From contig NZ_CP073697.1 in assembly GCF_025264665.1 (NCBI RefSeq), forward strand, positions 1,240,001-1,304,000: 64,000 nt of DNA, in the 5' to 3' direction. Positions 52,829 through 62,838 of this stretch are shown here, one piece after another. A model generated the notes under the pieces. That model saw only the letters and a list, made by a program, of their open reading frames with translations, was not told the DNA's origin and did not search any database. The translations under genes were made by a program, and so were the position numbers. How positions within the stretch are numbered: the first letter of the stretch is position 1; each line of letters starts with the position of its first letter. The stretch is from Edaphobacter flagellatus. GTDB taxonomy: Bacteria > Acidobacteriota > Terriglobia > Terriglobales > Acidobacteriaceae.

Positions 52829-54258
52829 GCACAGTAGCAAAGACGTTGTTTGAAAAAGTCTGGGAGCAGCACGTCGTTGCAGAACCTGAAGGCGAGCCGA
52901 CGATTCTCTACATCGACCTGCACCTCGTCCACGAGGTCACCTCGCCGCAGGCCTTCGACGGGCTGCGCATGGCGGGACGCAAGATTCGCCGTCCTGATCG
53001 TCACATCGCTACGGTCGACCATAACGTTCCGACAACGAGCGCCTATGACCGGCTGCATATCGTCGATCAGATCTCGGCCGCGCAGGTGAATGCGCTGCGC
53101 AAGAACTGTGCTGAGTTCGGCGTGGAGTTCTTCGATGTGCAGGACTCCTCGCAGGGCATCGTACACATGATTGGGCCGGAGCTGGGAGCAACGAAGCCGG
53201 GCATGACGATTGTCTGTGGCGATTCGCACACGTCGACGCATGGAGCCTTTGGCGCGCTGGCCTTTGGCATCGGCACCAGCGAAGTCGAACATGTAATGGC
53301 CACGCAGACGCTGCCGCAAGGAAAGCCGAAGACCTTCCGCATCACCGTGGATGGCGAGCTTCCCTTTGGCGTCACGGCGAAGGACATCATCCTCGACATC
53401 ATCGGACGCATCGGCACGGACGGGGCGACGGGCTATGCCGTCGAGTACGCGGGCTCGGCGATTCGTTCACTCTCGATGGAAGGACGCATGACGATCTGCA
53501 ACATGAGCATCGAAGCAGGCGCACGCGCGGGCATGATCGCTCCGGATGAGACGACATTCGCGTATCTGAAGGGCCGCCGCTTTGTTCCGCAGGGCGCGGC
53601 CTGGGATGAAGCTGTTGCGCACTGGAAGACGCTGCCTACGGATGAAGGCGCTGTCTTCGATCGCGAGCTGCATATCGATGCTGCGACGATTGCTCCCGCG
53701 GTAACGTGGGGAACTTCGCCCGGCATGCATGCCACCATCGAAGGCAAGGTGCCTTCGCTTGCAGAGGCAAAGACCGACGCCGACCGCAAGAGTTTCGAGC
53801 GCGCCTATGAGTACATGGATTTGAAGCCGGGCACGCCGATGGAAGAGATCAAAATTGACGCCGTTTTTCTTGGCTCGTGCACGAACGGCCGCATCGAAGA
53901 TCTTCGCGCCGCAGCAAAAGTGGTCAAAGGCCATCACATCGCGACGACGGTGCGCGCAATGGTCGTGCCAGGGTCGCAGGCAGTGAAGCGGCAGGCTGAA
54001 GAAGAAGGCCTGGATGAGGTCTTCAAATCGGCAGGGTTTGAGTGGCGTGAGCCGGGATGCTCGATGTGCCTCGGCATGAATCCCGACATTCTCTCACCCG
54101 GCGAGCGCTGCGCCTCCACGTCGAACCGCAACTTTGAAGGACGCCAGGGACGCGGTGGACGCACGCATCTGGTTTCGCCGGAGATGGCCGCCGTTGCCGC
54201 GATCACCGGCCACTTCACCGACATTCGCAAGTGGAAGCAGAAGGAGGGACAGCGCTAA
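52825..54258 (+). CDS. leuC: 3-isopropylmalate dehydratase large subunit
   Basis: Aconitase-fold [4Fe-4S] subunit isomerising 2-isopropylmalate to 3-isopropylmalate with LeuD. The 477-residue protein starts [17 protein letters not shown] and shows [51 protein letters not shown], and the cluster-binding cysteines at [15 protein letters not shown] and [12 protein letters not shown]. Its stop shares one base with leuD. Confidence 0.97.
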   Translation: MSTVAKTLFEKVWEQHVVAEPEGEPTILYIDLHLVHEVTSPQAFDGLRMAGRKIRRPDRHIATVDHNVPTTSAYDRLHIVDQISAAQVNALRKNCAEFGVEFFDVQDSSQGIVHMIGPELGATKPGMTIVCGDSHTSTHGAFGALAFGIGTSEVEHVMATQTLPQGKPKTFRITVDGELPFGVTAKDIILDIIGRIGTDGATGYAVEYAGSAIRSLSMEGRMTICNMSIEAGARAGMIAPDETTFAYLKGRRFVPQGAAWDEAVAHWKTLPTDEGAVFDRELHIDAATIAPAVTWGTSPGMHATIEGKVPSLAEAKTDADRKSFERAYEYMDLKPGTPMEEIKIDAVFLGSCTNGRIEDLRAAAKVVKGHHIATTVRAMVVPGSQAVKRQAEEEGLDEVFKSAGFEWREPGCSMCLGMNPDILSPGERCASTSNRNFEGRQGRGGRTHLVSPEMAAVAAITGHFTDIRKWKQKEGQR

Positions 54259-54893
54259 TGGAACCGATCAATATCATCACCTCGAAGGCCGTGCCGCTTC
54301 CGCTGCCGAACATCGACACGGACCAGATCATCCCGAAGCAGTTCCTGAAGCGCATCGAGCGGACGGGCTATGGCGAGTTTTTGTTCTTCGACTGGCGGTA
54401 CGACGTCGATACTCCAGACATCGTCAAGGAGCGGCCGGACTTCGTGCTGAACAAGCCGGAGTACAAAGGTGCCGAAATTCTGATCGCGGAAAAGAACTTC
54501 GGCTGCGGTTCCTCGCGGGAACATGCTGCGTGGGCGATCAACCAATACGGCTTCCGCGCGGTGATCGCGCCGACCTTCGCCGATATCTTCTTCTCGAACG
54601 CGGGCAAGAACGGCATCGTGCTCGCTCGCCTTAGCGAAGGAGAGGTGCAGACACTTCTCGATCGCTCGACGAAGAACCCCGATCACACGATCACCATCAA
54701 TCTCGAGCAGCAGACCGTTACCGACGACCAGGGCTTTCACGCGACGTTTGAGATTGATCCATTCCGCAAGTATTGCCTGCTGAATGGACTGGACGATATC
54801 GGTCTGACGCTGCGGCATGAGAAGGATCTCGACAGTTTCGAAAGCAAACACGACAAAGATTTCTGGTCCGCACCGAAGACTGCGACCGCTTAA
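54258..54893 (+). CDS. leuD: 3-isopropylmalate dehydratase small subunit
   Basis: Small subunit of isopropylmalate isomerase carrying the swivelling aconitase C-terminal domain. The 211-residue protein has the entry [52 protein letters not shown] and the [11 protein letters not shown] region. The ATG at 54258 overlaps the leuC TAA by one base. Length is the usual for LeuD of the 200-residue class. Confidence 0.96.
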   Translation: MEPINIITSKAVPLPLPNIDTDQIIPKQFLKRIERTGYGEFLFFDWRYDVDTPDIVKERPDFVLNKPEYKGAEILIAEKNFGCGSSREHAAWAINQYGFRAVIAPTFADIFFSNAGKNGIVLARLSEGEVQTLLDRSTKNPDHTITINLEQQTVTDDQGFHATFEIDPFRKYCLLNGLDDIGLTLRHEKDLDSFESKHDKDFWSAPKTATA

Positions 54894-54934
54894 ACATGGG
54901 CGCAACAGAAACGAAGAGAGGAAGAGAAGAAGCA

Positions 54935-56635
54935 GTGAGCAACGTACTCGATCCGGCAAAGAAGAACTCCGTTGTGCTTACCGAAGGCCCCAGCCGTGCG
55001 GCTGCGCGCAGCTACTTTCGCAGCGTCGGCTTCAGCAAAGACGATTTGCATAAGCCCATCATCGGCATTGCCAACACGTGGACTGAGGTCGGGCCGTGCA
55101 ACTTCCACCTGCGCCAGGTCGCCGAAGCCGTCAAGCAGGGCGTGCGCGATGCGGGCGGCACGCCGATGGAGTTCAACACCATCACCGTTCATGACGGCAT
55201 CACGATGGGCACGCAGGGCATGAAGGCTTCGCTGATCTCACGTGAGGTAATCGCCGACTCCATCGAGCTCGTCACGCGCGCCAACTCCTTCGACGGACTG
55301 GTCTGCATCGCAGGCTGCGACAAAAACATGCCCGCGGCCATCATGGCGCTGGGACGGCTCGATATTCCGGGGCTGATGCTCTATGGCGGCTCCATTGCTC
55401 CGGGCAAGCTGCCACAGCCGGATGGCTCCGTGAAGGAGATCACCATTCTGCAGGTCTTCGAGGCCATCGGCTCGCACGCTGCGGGCAAGATCAACGATGA
55501 CGAATTGGAAGCCGTCGAAGCAGCAGCATGTCCCGGCCCTGGGGCCTGCGGCGGTCAGTTCACAGCGAACACGATGGCGATGGCCGGCGAGTTCCTCGGC
55601 ATCTCGCCGATCGAGATCACCGGCGTGCCTGCGATGTCGCCTGAGAAGGCACGCGCCAGCCGCGAAGCAGGGCGGCTTGTGATGGAGCTTGCCCGTAAGG
55701 ATCTGCGTCCTTCGAAGATCGTCACGCGTAAAGCCATTGAGAATGCCTATGCCGCCGCCTGTGCCAGCGGAGGCAGCACGAACGCGGTGCTGCATCTTCT
55801 TGCCATCGCGCGCGAGTTCAACATCCCCTTCACTATCGATGACTTCAATGCCATCAGCGACCGTACGCCGCACATCTGCGATCTTTCGCCGGGCGGCAAG
55901 TATGCGGCGAAGGATTATCAGGATGCGGGTGGCTCGCGTGTGCTGGCCAAGCGGCTACTCGATGCTGGCCTGATCGACGGCGGGCAGATCACCGTTACCG
56001 GCAAGACGCTCGCAGAAGAAGCAGAGCATGCGAAGGAAACGCCGAACCAGCCGGTGATCTATCCGGTTGACAAGCCTCTGAAGCCAACCGGCGGACTCGT
56101 CATCCTCAAGGGCAACCTTGCTCCCGATGGCTGCGTGGTAAAAGTTGCGGGCCACGAACGGGTGCTGCACACCGGCCCGGCGCGTGTCTTCGACTCCGAG
56201 GATGCATGCTTCGCCGCAGTGGAGGCGGGCAAGATCAAGCCAAACGACGTTTGCGTTATCCGCTATGAGGGCCCACGCGGAGGCCCGGGGATGCGCGAGA
56301 TGCTCGCGGTCACTGCCGCCATCAAGGGCATTCCTGAGCTTTCAGAGACCGTCGCGCTGCTAACGGACGGACGCTTCTCCGGAGCTACGCGCGGCCTGAT
56401 GGTGGGCCACATCGCTCCCGAGGCTTATCTCGGTGGACCGATCGCTGCCGTGCATGAAGGCGATCTGATCACCTTCGACATCAACAAGCGCGAACTGCGT
56501 CTTGAGGTCCCCGCTGCGGAGATTGCGAAACGTCTGAAGGACTTCAAGGCTCCCGAGCCGCGATTCAAGCGTGGCGTCTTCGCAAAGTATGCCAACACGG
56601 TGAGCAGCGCGAGCGAAGGCGCTGTCACGACATAA
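54935..56635 (+). CDS. ilvD: Dihydroxy-acid dehydratase
   Basis: Fe-S enzyme dehydrating 2,3-dihydroxy acids to the keto acids of valine and isoleucine. Of 566 residues from the GTG at 54935, the landmarks are [33 protein letters not shown], the cluster cysteines in [18 protein letters not shown] and [21 protein letters not shown], and C-terminal [14 protein letters not shown] and [17 protein letters not shown] prefer the GTG because a purine-rich AGAGAGGAAGAG precedes it; an ATG at 54896 adds 13 residues and lacks a ribosome site. Third functional module of the operon, 41 bases after leuD. Confidence 0.95.
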   Translation: MSNVLDPAKKNSVVLTEGPSRAAARSYFRSVGFSKDDLHKPIIGIANTWTEVGPCNFHLRQVAEAVKQGVRDAGGTPMEFNTITVHDGITMGTQGMKASLISREVIADSIELVTRANSFDGLVCIAGCDKNMPAAIMALGRLDIPGLMLYGGSIAPGKLPQPDGSVKEITILQVFEAIGSHAAGKINDDELEAVEAAACPGPGACGGQFTANTMAMAGEFLGISPIEITGVPAMSPEKARASREAGRLVMELARKDLRPSKIVTRKAIENAYAAACASGGSTNAVLHLLAIAREFNIPFTIDDFNAISDRTPHICDLSPGGKYAAKDYQDAGGSRVLAKRLLDAGLIDGGQITVTGKTLAEEAEHAKETPNQPVIYPVDKPLKPTGGLVILKGNLAPDGCVVKVAGHERVLHTGPARVFDSEDACFAAVEAGKIKPNDVCVIRYEGPRGGPGMREMLAVTAAIKGIPELSETVALLTDGRFSGATRGLMVGHIAPEAYLGGPIAAVHEGDLITFDINKRELRLEVPAAEIAKRLKDFKAPEPRFKRGVFAKYANTVSSASEGAVTT

Positions 56636-56697
56636 CTGCGCGCGCAAGTATTGCAGTCGCAAAAAATCAACGGAGCAGTCTGCAAAGGAGAATGATG

Positions 56698-58485
56698 ATG
56701 ACCGACAAAAATCAGCACCCGACCCTCACCGGAGCCGAGATTCTCTGGGCCACGCTTGTAGGCGAAGGTGTCACCACGGTCTTCGGCTATCCGGGCGGAG
56801 CTATCCTTCCTGCGTATGACGCGCTGCGTAAATTCCCGATCCATCACGTGCTCACGCGGCACGAGCAGGGCGCTGCGCACATGGCTGACGGCTACGCGCG
56901 CGCCTCGGGCAAGGTCGGCGTCGCGATTGCGACATCGGGACCTGGCGCGACGAATCTCGTCACCGGCATTGCGACGGCCATGCTGGACTCGGTGCCGATC
57001 GTCTGCATCACGGGCCAGGTCTCGTCGAAGGTGCTTGGCTCCGATGCCTTCCAGGAGATCGACATCACCGGCATCACGCTGCCGATCACGAAGCATAACT
57101 TCGTCGCCACGCGGCCCGAGCAGATCGCACCGATGATTCGCGAGGCCTTTCAGATCGCTGCCTCCGGCCGCCCTGGTCCGGTGCTGGTGGATATCACCAA
57201 GGACGCGCAGCAGGGTACGGCTCTCTTCAACTTTGAAGAGGCCGCGCCTGCTCCGTATCGCCCGCACCCGATGCTGCGTACGGAGTCGGCTGAGATGCAT
57301 CGCGCTATCGAGTTGATGCGCGCCTCGACGCGGCCCGTCATTCTCGCGGGTCACGGCATCATTCTCTCGGAGGCGGAGCGCGAAGTCCTTGCCTTTGCCG
57401 AGCGCTACCAGATTCCCGTTGCCACCACGCTGCTGGGTCTGGGAGCCTTCCCTGCCTCGCATCCGCTGGCGCTTGGCATGATGGGCATGCATGGCGAGAG
57501 CTGGGTCAACAATGCGATCCAGCAGGCTGACCTGCTGCTGGCCTTTGGCATGCGCTTCGACGACCGCGTGACCGGCAACCTTGCCAGCTACGCGCCGAAT
57601 GCGAAGAAGATTCATATCGAGATCGATCCCAGCGAGATCAACAAGAACGTTCGCGTCGATGTTGCACTGATTGGTGACCTGAAAGAAGTGCTGAACACGA
57701 TGGAGCCACTGATCCACGATAAGAGCTATGTCGTCGATGGTAAGTCCGCCCCCGAGAACAATACCAAGGAGTGGCTCCGCGAGATTCGTGCGATGAAGGG
57801 CGATGCAGCCGTGCGCGACATTATCAATCTGCCCGACAACGGCCATCTATACGCTGCGCACGTGATCAACGACATCTGGCAGGAGGCCAAGGCCGCCGGG
57901 CGTCTCGACAAGACGATTATCGCTACCGACGTGGGCCAGCACCAGATGTGGGAGGCGCAGTACTTCAAGCATGAGGACTCGCGCACGCTCATCACCTCGG
58001 GCGGTCTCGGTACGATGGGCTTTGCGCTGCCCGCCGCCATCGGCGCGAAGATTGCGCGTCCCGACTGCGATGTCTGGTGCATCGCCGGTGACGGAGGCTT
58101 CCAGATGACGGCGGCGGAACTCTCCACCATTCAGCAGGAGCATCTGCACATCAACGTGGCCGTCATCAATAATGGATTCCTCGGCATGGTGCGCCAGTGG
58201 CAGGAGGCCTTCTACGACAAGAACTACGCCTGCTCACCGATTCTCTCGCCGGACTTCGTCAAGCTCGCCGATGCGCATGGAATTCCCGGCGCGCACGTCA
58301 CGCAGCGCAAGGATGTAACGCCTACGGTTACAAAGGCGCGCGCTGGCTCATCAGCATATCTGATCAACTTCTCCGTCGAGAAGGAGGACGGCGTTTATCC
58401 GATGATCGCACCAGGTGCAGCGCTGCATGAGATGGTACGCAGGCCGCAGAAAGATCCGCTGCTTGAAACTGCGGAGGATGAGTAG
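56698..58485 (+). CDS. ilvB: Acetolactate synthase large subunit
   Basis: Thiamine-diphosphate enzyme making acetolactate or acetohydroxybutyrate, the committed step of valine and isoleucine synthesis; works with IlvN. The 595-residue protein shows VTTVFGYPGGAILPAYDAL, the catalytic Glu in RHEQGAAHMADGYARASG, GPGATNLVTGIATAMLDSVP, the FAD/CoA region, and ThDP motif AGDGGFQMTAAELSTI with VINNGFLGMVRQWQ. AAAGGAG lies 7 bases before the ATG at 56698, of three ATGs in tandem (56692, 56695, 56698). The regulatory subunit gene comes only after an intervening unknown gene. Confidence 0.96.
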   Translation: MTDKNQHPTLTGAEILWATLVGEGVTTVFGYPGGAILPAYDALRKFPIHHVLTRHEQGAAHMADGYARASGKVGVAIATSGPGATNLVTGIATAMLDSVPIVCITGQVSSKVLGSDAFQEIDITGITLPITKHNFVATRPEQIAPMIREAFQIAASGRPGPVLVDITKDAQQGTALFNFEEAAPAPYRPHPMLRTESAEMHRAIELMRASTRPVILAGHGIILSEAEREVLAFAERYQIPVATTLLGLGAFPASHPLALGMMGMHGESWVNNAIQQADLLLAFGMRFDDRVTGNLASYAPNAKKIHIEIDPSEINKNVRVDVALIGDLKEVLNTMEPLIHDKSYVVDGKSAPENNTKEWLREIRAMKGDAAVRDIINLPDNGHLYAAHVINDIWQEAKAAGRLDKTIIATDVGQHQMWEAQYFKHEDSRTLITSGGLGTMGFALPAAIGAKIARPDCDVWCIAGDGGFQMTAAELSTIQQEHLHINVAVINNGFLGMVRQWQEAFYDKNYACSPILSPDFVKLADAHGIPGAHVTQRKDVTPTVTKARAGSSAYLINFSVEKEDGVYPMIAPGAALHEMVRRPQKDPLLETAEDE

Positions 58486-59238
58486 ATGTTCTTCGTCCGT
58501 ATTGCGACACTATCTCTTCTCTGTGGTACGGTTGGCAGCTTGCCAATCGCCGCACAGCAGCCGGGGCCTTTTCTGAGCCTAGCCCAGCTGCGAGGAGACG
58601 CGTCGCGACTTGGAGGCAGGATGGCGGTTGTTCGCTGTCATTTCTCCCAGAACAACGGCGCTCCGATAGTTTATGACGACGGATATAAAACCACTTTTTC
58701 CGCCTCCTGGAGTGATCAGGCTCGCAATACACCGCAATATCGCGAGCTGACTAACGCTACGGAAACGGATTGGCTCGTTCTCACAGGCCATCTCGATGGA
58801 GGAAAGAACTTCGTTATCTACGACGGACAGTTTGACAACACACCGCATGTAACCATCAAGGTTATCGATGCAAGAAACAATCTCCCCATCTCGGACGAGA
58901 AACTGAACGTTGCGCTTCGCGAAGACCAGATCGGCTCCGTCGCAATGCCCACAGATAAGAAGGGTGCCATCGATGTAACTACCGGTACTGCTTCTATCAT
59001 TCGCATACTCTCGAACATGTACGCCGACTGCCGCCCGCGCGGCGAACTTTACAAAAACTATTCGCTCGCTCAGATTCGCGAGAATGGCATTACCACCGGC
59101 AATCTCTGCAGCGATGCCAGACCACAGGCTAAACCCGGAGAGCTTATCCTCTTCGAAATTCCCCGGACCTTCATTCCGTCGTACCCGAAGCCCCCTCTAT
59201 CGTCGGTGCCACCTGTACCTGTTCCCTCCACACACTAA
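58486..59238 (+). CDS. Exported protein of unknown function between ilvB and ilvN
   Basis: A 250-residue protein beginning directly after the ilvB TAG. Signal peptide MFFVRIATLSLLCGTVGSLP, cut near IAAQQ. The mature part has no known family; it includes a possible beta-domain (RMAVVRCHFSQNNGAPIVYD...) and ends in a Pro-rich tail (PSYPKPPLSSVPPVPVP). Two distant Cys (ADCRPRG and NLCSDAR) may pair. Its base composition is visibly more AT-rich than ilvB and ilvN. It separates the two subunits of acetolactate synthase, normally adjacent. ilvN follows 14 bases on. Confidence 0.7.
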   Translation: MFFVRIATLSLLCGTVGSLPIAAQQPGPFLSLAQLRGDASRLGGRMAVVRCHFSQNNGAPIVYDDGYKTTFSASWSDQARNTPQYRELTNATETDWLVLTGHLDGGKNFVIYDGQFDNTPHVTIKVIDARNNLPISDEKLNVALREDQIGSVAMPTDKKGAIDVTTGTASIIRILSNMYADCRPRGELYKNYSLAQIRENGITTGNLCSDARPQAKPGELILFEIPRTFIPSYPKPPLSSVPPVPVPSTH

Positions 59239-59252
59239 CCCTCTGAGGATTT

Positions 59253-59870
59253 ATGCTCCACACGTTCGTAGCACTGGTAGACGACAAGCCCGGCGTATTG
59301 ACCCGGGTCGCTTCCCTCTTTCGCCGTCTCAACGTCAACATCGTCTCGCTCACCGTCGGCGAGAGCGAGCGCGAGGGCGTCTCGCGCATGACCATCGTCT
59401 GTGATGCACCTGAGCATGCGGCCGACCGCGTTCGCGCTTCACTCTACAAGCTCGAGATCGTGCGCGATGTCGATGAGCTTGGGCGCAGCGAGGCCGTCAT
59501 CCGCGAGCTTTGCCTGATCAAGGTTGCTGCCGGTCCCACCACGCCGCATGGGCAGCACTCGCGATCGCAGATCTTCGAGCTGGCTAATGTCTTCCGCGCG
59601 CGTGTCGTCGATCTTGCGCCCGAGTCCATCATGCTGGAGATGACCGGCGCCGCCTCGAAGATTGAGGGCCTTCTGCAGGTGCTTCGCGAGTCAAACTTTG
59701 AAGTGCTTGAGGTTTCGCGCACCGGCCGCATGGCCATGCGTCGCGGCCACCACACCAGTCGTGTACTGAAGGCTCTCGGCACGAAGACTGCCGAAGATAT
59801 GCCGGTCGCCTATCCGGATCGTCCGATGGTCGACAATCTGCCCAATCAGTTTGCTGAGGATGAAGCCTGA
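59253..59870 (+). CDS. ilvN: Acetolactate synthase small (regulatory) subunit
   Basis: ACT-domain subunit conferring valine feedback on IlvB. The 205-residue protein opens MLHTFVALVDDKPGVLTRV, the ACT domain, with the VGESEREGVSRMTIVC strand, and a second regulatory domain at about 80-170 (IRELCLIKVAAGP; FRARVVDLAPESIMLEMTGA). It carries an extra C-terminal tail (MRRGHHTSRVLKALG...) beyond short IlvH proteins. Feedback sensitivity is inferred from family. TGAGGA precedes the ATG. Confidence 0.93.
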   Translation: MLHTFVALVDDKPGVLTRVASLFRRLNVNIVSLTVGESEREGVSRMTIVCDAPEHAADRVRASLYKLEIVRDVDELGRSEAVIRELCLIKVAAGPTTPHGQHSRSQIFELANVFRARVVDLAPESIMLEMTGAASKIEGLLQVLRESNFEVLEVSRTGRMAMRRGHHTSRVLKALGTKTAEDMPVAYPDRPMVDNLPNQFAEDEA

Positions 59871-59956
59871 TCCTCGTGCATTGCTAAACTTTTATCAACC
59901 CGAGACAAAAACGCATCATCAATCCGCAGCGCCACAACTCAAACGAACGGCTCCAC

Positions 59957-61031
<1,075 letters not shown>

Positions 61032-61050
61032 CTATTGCTCTCACTCCCCG

Positions 61051-61088
61051 AAAGGGCTGCTCAAAAAATTTGAGCAGCCCTTTCTTTT
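61051..61088 (+). terminator. Strong intrinsic terminator of the leu/ilv operon
   Basis: A 15-bp perfect stem (61051-61065 with 61069-61083), 3-base loop, followed by CTTTTTG, 19 bases after ilvC. Confidence 0.92.
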
Positions 61089-61110
61089 TGTTTCGAGATA
61101 TTATTCTTTC

Positions 61111-62643
61111 ATGTCTTTCATGAACAGACGCCAGTTCCTCGGGACCGCGACTGCAGCTTCGGCTGCAACTCTGCTGGGAGCAAAAAAACCAAGCGCACAG
61201 CCAAATATCGTGCTCATTTATGCCGATGACGTAGGCTACGGCGATGTCGGCTGCTATGGCGCAACATCTGTTCATACTCCAAATCTCGATACTCTCGCAG
61301 CGCAGGGACTTCGCTTTACTGATGCGCATGCAACCTCGGCCACCTGCACGCCTTCGCGCTATTCGCTGCTGACAGGACAGTACGCCTGGCGCAAGCCCGG
61401 AACGGGTGTCTTGCCGGGCGATGCGGCACTAATTATCGACACAGACAAACTCACGCTGCCTGCTCTCTTCAAACGCAGCGGCTACGCTACGGGCGTTGTC
61501 GGCAAGTGGCATCTTGGGCTTGGGCAGGGCGACATCGACTGGAATGGAGAGATCAAGCCGGGGCCTCTGGAGATCGGCTTCGACTACTCCTTCATCATTC
61601 CAGCTACGCCGGACCGCGTACCGTGCGTCTTCGTCGAAGACCATCGCGTCGTCAACGCCGATCCATCCGATCCAATTCACATCAGCTACAAGGCTCCATT
61701 CCCGGGCGAGCTGACGGGCAAAGAGCATCCCGAACTGTTGAAGATGAAGCCCAGCCACGGCCACGACATGGCCATCGTCGATGGCGTCAGCCGTATCGGT
61801 TACATGGAGGGCGGCAAGTCAGCGTTGTGGGTGGATGAAGATATTGCCGATACGCTTTCGTCGAAGGCAGTCCGGTTTATCGAGAAGCACAAAGACGAAC
61901 CCTTCTTCCTTTACTATCCGGTCCACGACATTCATGTTCCGCGCATGCCGAATCCGCGCTTTGTTGGTAAGACCAGTATGGGGCCGCGCGGCGATGCGAT
62001 CGCTGAGCTTGACTGGTGTGTGGGTCAGGTTCTGGCAACGCTTAAGAAAAATGGGCTTGAGGAAAACACGATTGTGATCTTCTCGAGCGATAACGGCCCT
62101 GTCGTTGACGACGGCTATCAGGACGAAGCAGTTGCGCGTCTGGGTTCGCATCGGCCTGCGGGCATCTATCGCGGAGGCAAGTACAGCAACTTCGATGGCG
62201 GCACGCGTGTGCCTTTCATCATTCGATGGCCTGACCACATCAAGCCGAAGACGACAACGAACGCGCTGGTCGATCAGATCGATCTGATTGCATCCTTCGC
62301 ATCGCTGACGGGTCAGAAGCTGGCAACGAACGATGCTCCCGACAGCATGGATATTCTTCCTGCGCTGCTTGGTCGCTCGCATACGGCGCGCCAATCTCTC
62401 GTTGAAGAGGCTGGAGTGCTATCGCTGGTCGAAGGCGACTGGAAATTGATACGGCCCAGCAATAAGCCTGCCTACGACCAATATACAAATACCGAACTTG
62501 GAAACGCTCCGCAGCCGCAGTTGTACAATCGCATCAGCGATCCGTCAGAGAAGCATGATGTTGCAGCCGAACATCCTGAAGTGGTGAAGCGTATGCTTGC
62601 GGCGTTGAATCAGGTTGAAGCGGCAGGCCGCAGCAGAAACTAA
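61111..62643 (+). CDS. Tat-exported sulfatase
   Basis: Hydrolase of sulfate esters requiring a formylglycine made from the active-site Cys. The 510-residue protein begins with a twin-arginine signal (MSFMNRRQFLGTATAASAA), then PNIVLIYADDVGYGDVGCYG with the metal Asp pair, the CxPxR motif C79-T-P-S-R83 with LLTGQYAWR, GVVGKWHLGLG, and the metal motif FSSDNGPVVDDGY. C-terminal NRISDPSEKHDVAAEHPEVV is typical of arylsulfatases. It needs a formylglycine-generating enzyme, not seen here. No ribosome site precedes 61111; the ATG at 61120 is a possible start. Substrate (polysaccharide or aryl sulfate) is unknown. Confidence 0.92.
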   Translation: MSFMNRRQFLGTATAASAATLLGAKKPSAQPNIVLIYADDVGYGDVGCYGATSVHTPNLDTLAAQGLRFTDAHATSATCTPSRYSLLTGQYAWRKPGTGVLPGDAALIIDTDKLTLPALFKRSGYATGVVGKWHLGLGQGDIDWNGEIKPGPLEIGFDYSFIIPATPDRVPCVFVEDHRVVNADPSDPIHISYKAPFPGELTGKEHPELLKMKPSHGHDMAIVDGVSRIGYMEGGKSALWVDEDIADTLSSKAVRFIEKHKDEPFFLYYPVHDIHVPRMPNPRFVGKTSMGPRGDAIAELDWCVGQVLATLKKNGLEENTIVIFSSDNGPVVDDGYQDEAVARLGSHRPAGIYRGGKYSNFDGGTRVPFIIRWPDHIKPKTTTNALVDQIDLIASFASLTGQKLATNDAPDSMDILPALLGRSHTARQSLVEEAGVLSLVEGDWKLIRPSNKPAYDQYTNTELGNAPQPQLYNRISDPSEKHDVAAEHPEVVKRMLAALNQVEAAGRSRN

Positions 62644-62838
62644 TCCACAGTTCTTCTTTCCATCTCAGGCCCGATTCGGCGCATCTAATCTCTATTCCTG
62701 ACTTTTTGTCTTCGTCACAAACGCGGGGCTTTCCCGCGTTGTATTGCTCTCTTCTCTCAGGCAAACCTGTCACAATAGAGACTAGTTGCCTGGTCGTTTC
62801 TATGAGCCTGCCCGCGACGGCAGAAGGAGATTCGCACA

